Assembly (NCBI GenBank): GCA_022818135.1
Contig: JAFMSR010000009.1
Coordinates: forward strand, 22,227,159 to 22,291,158
Origin: Saxidomus purpurata
Taxonomy: Eukaryota; Mollusca; Bivalvia; Venerida; Veneridae
Length of the DNA: 64,000 nt
Direction: 5' to 3'
Notes under the pieces: model-generated
Database searches by the model: none
The model's input: the letters and a program-made list of their open reading frames with translations, nothing else
Told to the model about the DNA's origin: nothing
Made by a program: the position numbers and the translations under genes
Shown: positions 1 through 11,400 of the stretch, piece by piece
Position numbering within the stretch: the stretch's first letter is position 1
How the letters are laid out: every line of letters begins with the position of its first letter

Positions 1-900
1 CTTAATATGTAAACAACCGGCGACCTTGCTTGATCACGACACTCTGCAATGTACATGCAATCTCTGTACGTGACGTTCAATTTTAACTTGATACGGAAAA
101 GGAAACGTTTTTTTACGAAACCTTTTAAACGTTGTTAATTATAGACCTAAAAGGGGTCACTGCTGAGGTTTTACTTTTTGCACTTTTGAAATTTACATTT
201 GTAGTATTTCCAAAATAATAATTAAACTGAAAAAAAACAACAATTCTGCAGAAACAAAATGAGTATTTTAGTGCTTGAACAGATATGTGTGTAATGGAGT
301 ACTACAGTACTTATCAGAAGTACATGTATAGAGTTCTACAGTAATATAGAGTACAACAGTACTTTACAGGACTAACGGTATTCTACAGTATCTAAGCTTA
401 ACCAGTTAACCAATGTTACAGAAAAAATCCAAACAACAACATAAAATATGTAACAATACACGTACCGTCTCTTTCAAAACATTAAAACGTCTTATTTTTT
501 ATAATGACCGTCAAAATTCTGTACAGCTCGAGCCCATGATTTAAAAATGCATGTATTCAATTAGCTTCCATCATGGCGTCACCTGTTCCTGTCTATTTAT
601 AGACATGTAAAAAAATATACCATACAGTACTGGACATGCAAATATGTTCAGGTTTGATCAAGGAATATTATATTCTTGTAACAGACATTTCACGTATACT
701 TTACATACGACATTTACATTGAATTCATTTTTTTTTTGTACAACTGATTCAGAAGTACAGTATTTCAAGCGGACCTAGTGATCACACACATGAGTACCAT
801 CTCTTAAATCACGATGTTGCAAACACAACACATTTCAGATTCACCACCTGAGTCAGTCTGAGAGTTAATCACAGGTTATATTTGTATGTGATGGACCAGG
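1..900. other. AT-rich non-coding stretch
   Basis: No reading frame with recognisable content was seen on either strand. The one visible structure is a loose set of TACAGTA/AGTACT words at 293-403, listed separately. It may be the 3' flank of the pogo-like element that starts near 930 on the minus strand. Confidence 0.5.
293..403. repeat. degenerate ACAGTA-rich repeat
   Basis: Words such as CTACAGTAC, CTACAGTAAT and AACAGTACTT recur every 20-30 bases. A similar stretch lies at 58286-58470. Both look like decayed copies of one simple satellite. No function is suggested. Confidence 0.5.
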
Positions 901-929
901 AAGTGGTGTACATGAAACAGTAGTCTGGG

Positions 930-2655
930 GGTATTCATTAAAACGATGACATGTTTTTTTTAACACTTTTTAAATTCAGTTCTAGTTTTTGGTTTAAGTG
1001 ATTTACAGGCTTTGGGTTTTTGCTTTTCAGATTATTGGTGATAGTGTTTAAGTTTTTCAACTGTGCTACCCTGTCCACCAACAATATTGTTTCCACTTCT
1101 TCCTTTTTAGTTAACTTCTGAACAACAACATCTTGACATTTACTGTTGTCTGTACGTGAAGGTTCAGCACGTAAAATAGTAATGTTGAATTATTGGTGTC
1201 CTTGTCATTTTCTACATTACTACAACTACTTTTAAATAAAGACTGTGTCATTATTGGATAATGCGGTAGACATAGGCAAACAACAGACAAAAATGGTCAC
1301 AATATAAAACTCACATGTATATATACTTGAGTCACTACATATGACACAACTATCTGTTTTAATACTGAACTAATTTATTTCCTCTAAGTTTTGGCAGTGT
1401 TTGGCCACGGCTCAAGATCGGGCTGCCGACAAATATAAATGGCTAGCCCTAAATAATGCAACAAAGTAAATATACAGCAACAACATGTCAAATCATATAT
1501 TGACTTTACAAAGTCTAAATTATTTGAGCCCAACCCTGGGAAACAGAGATTAGACTCTGAAAACTTATTGTCCTGAAAATATTTCGCTGACCGCCAAATG
1601 GCCTCGACATGCCAGACCCAAAGGAAACCGGCATGACGCGGCCACCGCCAATCAAGTGGCCCTCAGCGAAACAGAGCCGTGCATTTATGGGACACAGCTG
1701 AGCAGTCTTTGCATACGAGTCACAAACATCATGTACATGTACCTGCTAATAACACTGTGGTTACAATGTGCAAAGTGGTACACCTTTGACTAATCTTCAG
1801 CTGAAGGGATCCGAACCATCAAACATCAATGGATGATGTGTGTCGGGTCACAACAAACATTATACAAATTTATTACCTTGAACCCGTTCAATTAGATCAA
1901 CAGAAATATGACTTATATGACCACCATAAAGAAAAAGAATGGTACCAGACTTGTCTCTACCTTGAGCAAACTTAATCAAATGACTTTCAGATATTTGTGA
2001 AATACATCAATACACACGCCTGTTTTGGTCTTTACACCATCAGCTCCTGCAGTTCCATCCTTAAAACCGTCTTCAAGTCTTTCACATAGAAATACAAGCA
2101 ATGCTAGGACACTCTGCGCCAAAGCATTACCTCCATCAATGACTTTCACTGATTTTGAACGTTCAGTAATGATGACCTGAGGCTTGGCAGTTTTACTTGC
2201 AACTACATTACATGGTCTAAATTCAGTATTTGTACTATTTTCTCAATGTTATAGATGCTCTGTGGCTTATCACTGAGATCATACTAGCAAGTTCACAGCC
2301 ATAATTATAAATACATATACCATTGTCATACTTTGCACGTTGTTCAGACAAACTGCATGTAGATGGGCCAATTACATTCAGCTCTGGCCATTCAAGAAGG
2401 CATAGAACGATTTCTCATTGACAGGATTGTCAGCTATTCCTTTCCATGGGCTTCTGCAAAGTCAGCTGCGAGTGCTATAGTCTCAGCACAAGTGTAGCCA
2501 TAACCTACCTCTGCTAGCTCCTTAATATAAACAAATATTTATGCCTCTTCCACTAAAGTTAACAATGGCTTTTGTCCAGACTTAATAGTGCCAACTGACA
2601 CTCTGTTGTCAACTATATCACGTAAGGATTAGTTGGGATACCATGCAATTTACAG
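930..2655 (-). pseudogene. pogo/Tigger-like DDE transposase, decayed
   Basis: Minus-strand translation in several frames gives pieces in the order of a pogo-superfamily transposase. A helix-turn-helix/CENPB-like region reads ELAEVGYGYTCAETIALA near 2460-2520, then FLEWPELNVIGPSTCSLSEQ near 2345-2405. A DDE-domain start with VKVIDGGNALAQSV lies near 2110-2150 and is followed by GADGVKTKTG. The segment LFLYGGHISHIS lies near 1915-1950. A Lys-rich tail lies at about 940-1190. In active relatives the 1915-1950 segment carries the second catalytic Asp (a DGH motif); here it reads GGH. Several stops and frame breaks show it is inactive. The family call is from memory of pogo-like proteins in invertebrates; element ends were not found. 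Confidence 0.65.
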
Positions 2656-2659
2656 ACAT

Positions 2660-3404
2660 ATACACAGAGGCACCCCTCTGTCTTTACTATTTGATATGCA
2701 TTTGTCATGCTGATGGGGGAGTACTGACGTTAGATAGTCTTTTTCGCAGAAGACTGAAACTGAAAACCTAAGAGATCTCTCCCAAAATTAATACATGTTA
2801 TAACTGACAGTACCCATTAGAACACCCCTTCAGGAAAGGAACATTATGGTATTTAAGTAGTGTTTACTTGGAAGGATGAAGTCATGTTTTAGATCAGCAC
2901 TGTTGCTGGTGGACAAGATAATGCTTTGAATTTTATTTAAAAATACAGACTTGTTTTTCAATGGAATAAACAGTTGTTAGTTAAAACAGGCTATTTTACA
3001 TCTGTTCATTTTTCTGCGAGTGCAAAAATGGCGTTTGTTTATAGCGAAAGCGGTGGTTCCTAACGTCAAGAAGCATCATAGCCCCGTGATAGCGCAAAAC
3101 GGAAGTTAATTCAGGAGTAGTTGACGCTCGGGAATGCGACACGCGACGATACAATATAGAACATTAGTGCCACAATGACCTGTGTATAAGTGGGGCTGTT
3201 ATTCACTTCCAGTGATAGTTCTAGTTTATTTTGAAATAGTTTCAGCTCATGTAAAACAAAAGGAAGTTAACTACATCCATGCTACAAATATAACGCTGAC
3301 TATCAGTACATGAACTTATAAAGTATGTGCTCACATCATATCATGCGTTTAACCGGATACGCCAATACAACCCCTCAGTAGCAAACATTACAAAAAATTT
3401 AGAA
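2660..3404. other. non-coding, no recognisable feature
   Basis: AT-rich sequence between the pogo-like remnant and the first duplicated block. No gene, RNA or clear repeat was recognised. It may contain the 5' end of the pogo-like element. Confidence 0.4.
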
Positions 3405-3610
3405 TGCCTCTAAAATACCCTATGCAAATATCTCATGTTTTGTTCTTTTGTTCATTTCATAATTATATGCCTCAATAAACAAATATGATCTCATTATAGC
3501 GTGTTCGTATCTGAATAGATTTCGTCGGTTCAAGGGCAAATGACAACTATTGATATCAATTATAAAACATTAGAAGTATCATACTTGAGCTAAATAAAAA
3601 CTACTGTATA
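3405..3610 (+). repeat. duplicated block P, copy 1 (partial)
   Basis: It begins TGCCTCTAAAATACCC and runs through ATGACAACTATTG to an AAAACATTAGAAGTATCAT-like end. The same ordered words occur at 5505-5750, 38512-38760 and 41282-41520, with many substitutions and indels. No shared open frame is seen, so it is treated as an old segmental or dispersed repeat. Confidence 0.6.
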
Positions 3611-3849
3611 AGTATTTGAGACTTATGTCCGCTGTCAAAGGTAAATGAAATTCTTTTATCTCTCAATATGGATTGAAAGGTACAAAAAATGTTTGTTATT
3701 TTGAAGCGATAATGTACACCTTTAGATGGAATAAGCCCATTTACGCCAAAAGTAAATCTACCAAGCACGTTCTCCACTTAGCAGCCTTGTGTTGATGACA
3801 AGAACAAATATTCACCTGACAATTTGATTTCTCAGCACAATCTCTTTTT

Positions 3850-4057
3850 AGCAATATCAATATTTCTCCCGAAAATGTTAGAGATGCTATCGCGACCACG
3901 GCCCTTCTAAAGCCTCTGGTCCTGATTTAATCAATCCTCGTCTGTTCAAAGAAAATTCCGTTGAACTAAGTTTACCTTTACCTTTAGGCTATTACTAAAG
4001 TTCAAGTTCCAACTGATTGGTAAACGGCTCATGTCACGCTGTTTTTAGGGACTGATG
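3850..4057 (+). pseudogene. LINE reverse transcriptase fragment
   Basis: Conceptual translation gives INISPENVRDAIA, a frameshift, then HGPSKASGPDLINPRLFK, and after a stop VPTDW followed by AHVTLF. This is the conserved approach to the RT domain in CR1/L2/Jockey-type non-LTR elements (KASGPDxxxxRxLK ... VPxxWKxAxVTP). Only about 200 bp survive and the catalytic Asp motifs are absent. Confidence 0.7.
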
Positions 4058-5504
4058 CGTCCACAAATACAAAAATGTACCTATATAAATAACCTGCTTA
4101 CACATCTTCAATCTGATTTTATTTAAAGGAGACTTTAAAGGAGTATATGTACATGTATAATGAATATTGCAAGGCGGTAGTATATTCATGTGCACTGCAA
4201 ATTTCATATTCTAGATCGTTCATTGAATCTCGCGTCTACATATCTAGCTGATTACATTTTGATGGTAAATGCCGAGGGGAACGTATTTGTGACACCACAA
4301 TGTCATGCACCTGATGATCCTTATTGTATTGCTAGTATGTGGAGGATCCATGCAACTGGAATCTTATCCATTTCTTTTTGAACCGCCAAATTATTCCAAA
4401 GCACACTGTTATTTTAGGAAAATGAATACAGGGTGGTTACGATATTTGAGCTGGAAAAGACCATTAACAAAATATATCTTTAAAAAAGATAAACAGCATT
4501 GAGCTAAATAAGATACCTGAGAGCGGGATATTCCTATACGCAATGCAACTATTGATAGAGTATTTTACAATAATGTCTTACAGCAAGGCATTCATTCATA
4601 AAACAGGCGGACACAGTAGACACGTTATCTGTTTTAAGAAGAGAGTCGTGAACAAATTCCGTTCACTGCGCTTCCATTCGTAACATTTGATTGGTCCTAA
4701 AATTAGGTCAAAAGGCAGCTTATTTAGCTAACACCGAAAAAGACAAATCCTTTACCAAACACAGTCTGGTAAACACAAACGTAATGAACACTTAAATGTT
4801 TAAAACTGATTTCAAAAACATTTTTCCACTAGTAGAAATAAGTTGAGGTGTATCAGATTGGCTTCAAATCAGATGCATTGTGTAATTCATTTAAATTGTT
4901 TATGTCACGCTTCACATATGTCTTATTACATAATATTAACATGCGAAGACGCAAAAAAATGCAGATGTAGATTAAAATGATACGTTTGAGAGTATTAACT
5001 GCATTTTGAAAAAAGTACATTGCAGCATGTGTAAGAGTTAAGGACTACAGTCGTAATTTTAACTAACGTTTATGAGGAAAACAAACCCGATGGTATGCAT
5101 TATTTAGTTCTCTTCTCCCATTTCAATCCACTAAATTGTAATATCAGAGCAAAACAGATATGTACATGTATTATCTTTGTTCTTTTTGTCATATGTATAA
5201 TTAAATCAAGCTGTGCTTATTTCCATTTGTAAACTTTGTTGTCTCCCTTGATATCTAAAATAATATTCTGTTTTGTCACCATTTGCTGCAGCTGCACGAG
5301 TTTGCAAAATTGGTTGCATCGTCGTCGCAATCGGAAATGCGACCGTTTTTCTTATGTTCACATGTACTGATTGTTTAAAACTCACAAACTCCCAGTTGAG
5401 AAGTTACACCAGGAATTTACTTCCCGCTTTTATGATAGTGTCTAATAACTATGCAAAATCACATAGATTTGAAATTGTACTATAAAAAATACGATTGCGT
5501 TTGA
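4058..5504. other. non-coding, no recognisable feature
   Basis: AT-rich sequence. Short open frames at 4190-4502 and 5273-5485 have no recognisable domain, no splice context and no relatives in the duplicated blocks, so they are not called as genes. Confidence 0.45.
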
Positions 5505-6240
5505 GTGCCTCTAAAATACCCTTTTCATATATCTCGCGTTTTCCGTCTTTACTTGTTCGGCTATAACAATACATCCATGCGCCTCAATAATCACAAATAG
5601 TGTTATTGTTACGTTCAATAGGCTGGGTAGTTCAAAAGACTAATGACAACTATTGTTCTTAATTACAAAACATTAAGAGTATCATAAACCAATAAATGAT
5701 TATATGACGAAAATGCTTAACTAACTGTAACCATCTTGATTGAAATACTTGGGGTCTTTAAATTTGTATTGTTTATTTACATTTTAGTAGTCTATTGTAT
5801 GTATAAATCGCACACGGTATTTTGACCTCTCGTGACTGCTTTGTCATATATACCAAGTCCAAAATACCGTGTTAGGATAATTCTCTAAAAGGATATTTGA
5901 AATATAATGTTTGTTTCACGAATCCATTGTTAAAATGTTAAATAAGATGTTATGAATAGTTCATGTGTGACTTTGTAATAATTTTTCAGACCTTGTACAT
6001 TTTATCTATACATGTACATGGTTCATTTTATACCGGTACTTAATAATTATGTAAAATAACCGACGATCTTGTTCACATCGTTAATTTTGATCTTGATACG
6101 GAAAATGAAATATCCTTGAAACGTTTTAAATAATTAATTTAATATGAATTGATATGGAAATATAAATGTCAGTTTTCAAAATGTCATTGAATGAAAATAT
6201 ATGATCGTTCTAGTATGTAGCTAAGTTATTAACCGTGTCT
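5505..6240 (+). repeat. duplicated block P, copy 2
   Basis: Collinear with 38510-39190: both have TGCCTCT-AAATACC, a CATTTTCATAT-like word, AATAGGCTGGGTA, ATGACAACTATTGTT, AACATTAAGAGTATC, and then TAATGTTTGTTTC with CGAATCCATTGTTAAAAT. Spacing is similar but not equal. The pair marks an old duplication of non-coding sequence. Confidence 0.7.
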
Positions 6241-6659
6241 ATAATTTAAATGTCATTCTGACAACGCAAACTGAAAGAATGAAATGCGGTTACATTTTAA
6301 ACATAAACGAATAACATCCAGAGAAAAAGAAGTTGAAAATAGACAAGTTAATGCGTGGACAGTTCAGACACACAGCTTTACAAATACTCAGGACCGGCAC
6401 GAAGTGGCCGTAATATCGGGTGGTCTTAATAGCAGAACTTTTTTGTAGTTTTACCAATTTTGGGTGCAATCAAACGATTCTTCTCCCAATTGCCAACATC
6501 ACTGTATAGATTTCATATAATTTTCTTTTAAATTTATAGATTTATTGAACATGATATCATCTTGAAACCCGTAGTTACTTGAAATAGAAAATTTAGAGTA
6601 TTCAGCTCCGGGTGATCAGCGTGTTAATACACTACAAATCAACCCTCTATATCTCGACT

Positions 6660-8170
6660 ATAATTCGTTACTTGTTACGGAAAAGCAGTAGGATACTTGT
6701 ACCACAGAGGTTATATGGATTTTTTAACTGAATAATACGAACAAATCCGGTTCTTAATTAAGAAATAATCTATGTCTTGGGGTGCTTTATCGAAATTGAA
6801 GCATTCCCCGGAGGTGATGTGCCTGGCGGAATAATTCACGAGGGCGAAGCCCGAGTGAATTATTTCGCAGGCACATTACCGACGGGAAATGCTTCAATTT
6901 CGATAAAGCACTCCAAGACATAGATTATTTCGATTCTTAGAAGCCGATTGTTTAAAACAACTTCGGACCTTTTTTCAGATCGGCGGTAATGTGTAAAACA
7001 GCATAAATAGTAGCTGTTGGAATTCACTCCCCTATTCGGGCAATCATTCAAGATATCAAACGTAACTATATTATACAAACAATGTTTGTAGTTTAATCAT
7101 CTAATACATAAAATATAAAAAGAAATACCTGACTGACATTATGCAGAAGACGTCAGATTCAGAACCTAACAAAGCAGCCAATCGATTTAAATGCGTACCG
7201 TTAATTTGAACTGTACAACGTTTTAACGTGGAGTAATGACGTCAGTGTGATGACGTAAATGTTTTCATTCATAGTTTTGTCTCCCGGAATCAAAACATTG
7301 CATGACTGTTAATACTGAATTTCTTGGCCTTTTTAAGGAAAACAAGGTGAGGGTATTCTAAAGGCTTCCTTGACGCAATCAACAATAATATTTAGGTTCT
7401 TAAACAAATCTTTTTCATGCTACTGATGTTTTTATACTGATATTATTTCCTTTCTATATTTTTATTTTTGCGCGGGAGTAAATTAGAAAAGTCGGAAGGG
7501 CTACTTCCATGTCCGAAACTCCGCCTACTTTTCCGAGTGCTTTAATCATATTAATGCACTCGAATTGACTATAGAAATATACCGTAGGCATATTAGAATT
7601 AAGTTTAAAATACAGAAAATTGTTAAAATTAAATTTGTAAAAACAATCACAATGAATTTAAACTTTCAAGCCTAACGATTTTGTGCGGGCTTGCAAACAA
7701 CTCAATATAATTGGGAACTTGAAATTAAACTTATTATTACTTTTTGTTTTCCTTTTAATTATCATTTCTACGTTATAACTTAAAATAAATGTCTGTAAAC
7801 ATTATAGTATTTTATGTCGACCTAAACTCATTAGGCAAAATAATTCTTAATTTCAAGCTGTATGATTCTTTTCAAATACTACGTTTGATCAGGGTATCAA
7901 ATAGTTTTGACCTAATGACATATGACATGAATTTAAATTCCTCTTCTTTCAGGCGGAAAATCGCAAGATAAGAAATAGTACAATTCAAAAGCTGAATGCA
8001 TACGCATTATTCTTAATACAATGCCATCAATTCTTATTCTTTGACATGCCGCATTAAAGGGGGATTGATATGACGTCTACGGGGAAAGACGGCTCTGTCA
8101 ATGTTTTCTTCACTCCTTGTGAATTTTGCCTAATTGCATTAAAATTTTAGGTGGAAGCTTTTTGTGTAAT
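6660..8170 (+). repeat. duplicated blocks Q and R, copy A, split by an insertion
   Basis: Block Q (about 6675-6757, with GAAAAGCAGTAGGATACTTG) and block R (about 7605-8170, with AACAATCACA, GGCTTGCAA and AAAGACGGCTCTGTCAAT) are contiguous in the relative at 39590-40210. In this copy they are about 850 bp apart. The extra sequence begins with the palindrome at 6751-6943 and ends near 7605. A 60-codon frame at 7789-7971 lies in block R but is not open in the relative. Confidence 0.65.
6751..6943. mobile_element. palindromic MITE-like element
   Basis: The two halves are near-perfect inverted repeats of roughly 90 bp around a short loop with AGGGCGAAGCCC. The outer parts read TCTATGTCTTGG on the left and CCAAGACATAGA on the right. 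A hairpin this long with no coding capacity is typical of foldback MITEs. It lies at the left edge of an ~850-bp insertion inferred from paralogue comparison, so it may be only one end of a larger unit. Confidence 0.75.
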
Positions 8171-8383
8171 ATTTACTTTACCTTGTGAACATCATCGCGA
8201 ACAATGTGTAAGCCTAAAGACCGACCCTATTCTGTTACGTTCGATATTTAGATAAATGTAAACGCTTTATGATTCAGTAATATACAGTATATTACATAAT
8301 GTACAGACATTAAAGCGTTTAATGAGAAACTATTGTCACAAGTCTACAAAAGATTGCTTCACCGAGTTATATCGCACAAAGAC

Positions 8384-8530
8384 ATACGGAAGCGCATAAT
8401 GGTCGCTAGATATTGTTTATGTCAACTAGACATGTGTGTTGCAAAATGTTAACTTTGCTTGATATTATTTAGCAGTTGTACGTTATTCCATGAAACGGTA
8501 AAACAACTGCTTAACAGTAGAACGGTTTGT
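8384..8530 (+). mobile_element. solo end of the TACGGAAGCG element family
   Basis: It starts TACGGAAGCGCATAATGGTC and continues with sequence close to the reverse complement of 10860-10971, the right end of the fuller element at 9737-10971. Only one end is present. Confidence 0.6.
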
Positions 8531-8912
8531 TTTCATTACACGATAGACATCAACAAGCACACTATTATATCTTGCTAACACAATTACTAAAGAAATATTT
8601 TTTCCGAATTCGACACAATGTCATATTGTTTGGCAATTTTAGTTCTTATCTGGCGTGCATTTGCTGTTTGCTCGCTCAAAGTTTAACACAATCATTATCA
8701 TTTACTCGTATTAAAGACAAGATGACCCTATATCGCAAATGGTATATATCTATATAGCAAATGGTGGCGTCAACTAGATTAGATTTAGAAACACTGTATT
8801 CTAGACAATAGCTATTGACTGACTCATTTCTTCAAGTTAAACTTGGTGAATAATTTTATATGAAAGGATTTAAGATTCACCGTACATATCTGATAAAGAT
8901 GGTATATTTATA

Positions 8913-9409
8913 CGTAATGTACGCACATATGTCACCATTTGCTAGTTGCTACTTGCTAATTATTCTGTCATTGTGTGATATCATTCTGTCATGAAGCAAT
9001 CTTTTCTAGACTGGTGACATTTTTTTTCGCTAAAACACTTTAATATATTCATATTAGGCAATATCATTGAATCAAAAAGATTTAATATTGTGCATTATGC
9101 AGTAATATTATTCTGTGTTTGTTATGCTTGTTTTCATAGTAAATGCACGACATAAATGCCTGAAGCCTGATGTTTTCTGTAGCGCTCGATATTCAAATAT
9201 ACATGCGAATAAAATAACTAAATATGCACAATATTTACGCCTTATGATTTAATGCTATAACCAAATGCAACTTAAAATGAAGCGTGTTCGCCAGTAATTA
9301 TTGTCACAAGTCTTGAAAACATTCCATCCTGGCAAAATAGTATCGTACAATGATAAAATGATTAACAGATAGCAACAAACAAATGGTGACGTATTTGTGT
9401 TTCCGTAGT
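8913..9409. mobile_element. foldback transposon with ~120-bp inverted ends
   Basis: The left arm (about 8936-9050, with CACCATTTGCTAGTTGCTAC then GAAGCAATCTTTTCTAGAC) is the imperfect inverted partner of the right arm (about 9290-9409, ending GTGTTTCCGTA). The interior has no ORF. Related arms occur at 14713-14830, 14865-15270, 20500-20637 and 21540-21775, so this is a multicopy non-autonomous family. No target-site duplication was certain. Confidence 0.6.
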
Positions 9410-9539
9410 AAAGAATGAGTAAAGAATAATATATATCAGTTACAATTAATTATACAAGACACAGAAACGCCCGTGATCTGCCATGAGATAAAAAGGAGAA
9501 AATCATGTATAATTACAGTTACCTGTTTTTCAACAGTGA

Positions 9540-9735
9540 GTTTGCATTTTCTTTTTAAATATTTAAATGTTTTTGGGGTCCATGTGTAGCTCTATCTACC
9601 CATATTCGTGTATGTATGCCTTTGTGTCTATTGTTTCCTTTTGTGTCCTATTCAGTAATGTAGCGTGACTATACATATTTTATAAGCAACACACCACCTG
9701 CTTTAACGACATTCCGATTGAATTCAGTCTTGGCC
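9540..9735 (+). repeat. duplicated block S, copy A, left part
   Basis: Collinear with 26255-26400: both carry GTGTAGCTCTA-CTACCCATA, then a TTTCTTAT/TTCCTTTTG-like stretch and GCTTTAACGACATTCC-type sequence. The block is interrupted here by the TIR element at 9737-10971 and resumes afterwards. Confidence 0.6.
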
Positions 9736-9736
9736 A

Positions 9737-10971
9737 TACGGAAGCGTATTATGGTCGCCAGTTGCTAGATATTTATGTAGATTTGATGCGAAAATATCGC
9801 ATTATGTTTTAAATCTTACGGGGAAAATGCAAGATAATGATAAAAATAATTACATGATAATTGTTGCATTCGTTACTTTAGAATTAGCGAGTAAAATCAT
9901 TTTGAACGGTATAGATTTTGCATGAAAGATTTATCTTGCTAGTGTAAGATGACTTATGAACATGTTCTGTTTTAAGCTCACCCTAGCCTGTCTGCCTGCC
10001 TGTCTGTCCACACTTACCGTCTGAACATTCTGTAAGTACAATCGTCATGAAAATTGGTCAGAATATTTATTTGATGAATTGAACCCAGGTCACGCGGGGT
10101 CAAATCCTAGACCATTATCAAATAATAAAACAATATTCCAACAATTGGAGAAACTTCATACTTGAAATGTCTTGATAAATTTTAGGTCAAGTTTGAAAAT
10201 TAGTCACATCATAAAACCTAGATCACAAGGTGAACTCAAAGAACTTCAACATTCTAAAATTCACATTTTGAACCAAACCATCTTGAAAATTAATCAGAAT
10301 AATTGTTTTGATGAACTCTAAGTTTAGTTTGAAACTGGTTTTCATTGGGTCAAAAAGTAGGACTTCGGCTTAAATCATTAAAAAACCTACGAACTCTAGA
10401 AGCCACATTTGACACACCGGCATCAGTCATCTTGTGATGAACTTTAGACAAGACCGAAACTGCATAACATCTGGTCAAACGTTAGATCACTAGGTACATT
10501 GATGTTTGACCTACGTTTAGAACGTGTTTACCGTTTCGCGAAGAGATTTTAAAAATTGTCAGCGGTTGGCGTCGATCATGACTTTAGGCCGGGGCAGGAC
10601 AGCGGTATATGACCATCTAAGCACTCTTGTAATTCATTACAGCTGAGGGCTGCAGAGTAAATGATGGTGCTCGGTTTCAGCTTTGCGCGAGAAATATACG
10701 CCAGATAAGAACTTTATTTGCCAAATAATATGTGTCGGATTCGGGAAAAAGTTTCTTTAGTAATAGTTTTAGCAAGATATAATATTGTGATTGCTTTTTG
10801 ACTGCTAACTATATGTAGTTACGAAAAAAACACGCTCTGTTTTTAAACAATTGTTTAATTTTTCATGGCATAACGCACAATTGCAAAATATTATCAAGCA
10901 AAGTCAACATATTGCCACACACATGTCAAGTTGATATAAATAGTAACTATTGACCATTATACGCTTCCGTA
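9737..10971. mobile_element. 1.2-kb TIR element carrying a bivalve satellite segment
   Basis: The left end TACGGAAGCGTATTATGGTC is inverted at the right as GACCATTATACGCTTCCGTA. Weaker complementarity extends further inward. No transposase frame is present. The interior (about 9975-10530) holds CTGCCTGTCTGTC-type sequence and clauses such as GAACCCAGGTCACGCGGGGTC, shared with 45168-45480 and 27215-28003. A non-autonomous element that took in, or was entered by, a satellite array is the best reading. Confidence 0.65.
9975..10600 (+). repeat. degenerate bivalve-type tandem array
   Basis: Repeated clauses of the form TCATGAAAATTGGTCAGAAT, CTAGGTCAC and GAACTCTAGAAGCCACATTT occur at roughly 130-160-bp intervals, preceded by a short CTGT/CTGC run. 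The same clauses form the arrays at 27215-28003 and 45168-45480. They are familiar as abundant interspersed arrays in bivalve genomes. Confidence 0.65.
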
Positions 10972-10984
10972 GAGCCAATTTTGA

Positions 10985-11400
10985 CATTATATCGCTTTAC
11001 AAAAAACATAATTTATCTGATCAAAAAAACAACAAACTAGGACCTTAGTTTACATACTAAAGTAGGCAAGACCTTTTCTTTTGCTTCGATTTAAACACGG
11101 GTATACAATTATTTTGACAACCCGACATATCGAATTACGACTATCAGACAGTTGTGCGTGATAAAATATATAAGGTATTGTATAAATAACACTTGAACGA
11201 TCATTTTGAAATGTTGTCCTACTTTAAAAAATCAAGGATAATGATTTTCTGTTATGTTCTTCAAATATATACACGAACTTTAGAACCCATCCTTTTTATA
11301 ACTCGCTTCAAAATTGCGATAAAATACTGCAAAGAAGCTACGAGTGTTGATGTCCTTATGCGAACACAACTCGTAATTCATGGCCAATACAGTTAATGTA
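10985..11400 (+). repeat. duplicated block S, copy A, right part
   Basis: It has AACTAGGACCTTAGTTTACA, then a CTTTTCTTTTGC stretch, CACGGGTAT, CAACCCGA-ATATCGA and TCATTTTGAAAT. The same order appears at 26475-26690. The 67-codon frame at 11193-11396 is not preserved in the relative, so it is not called. Confidence 0.65.
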
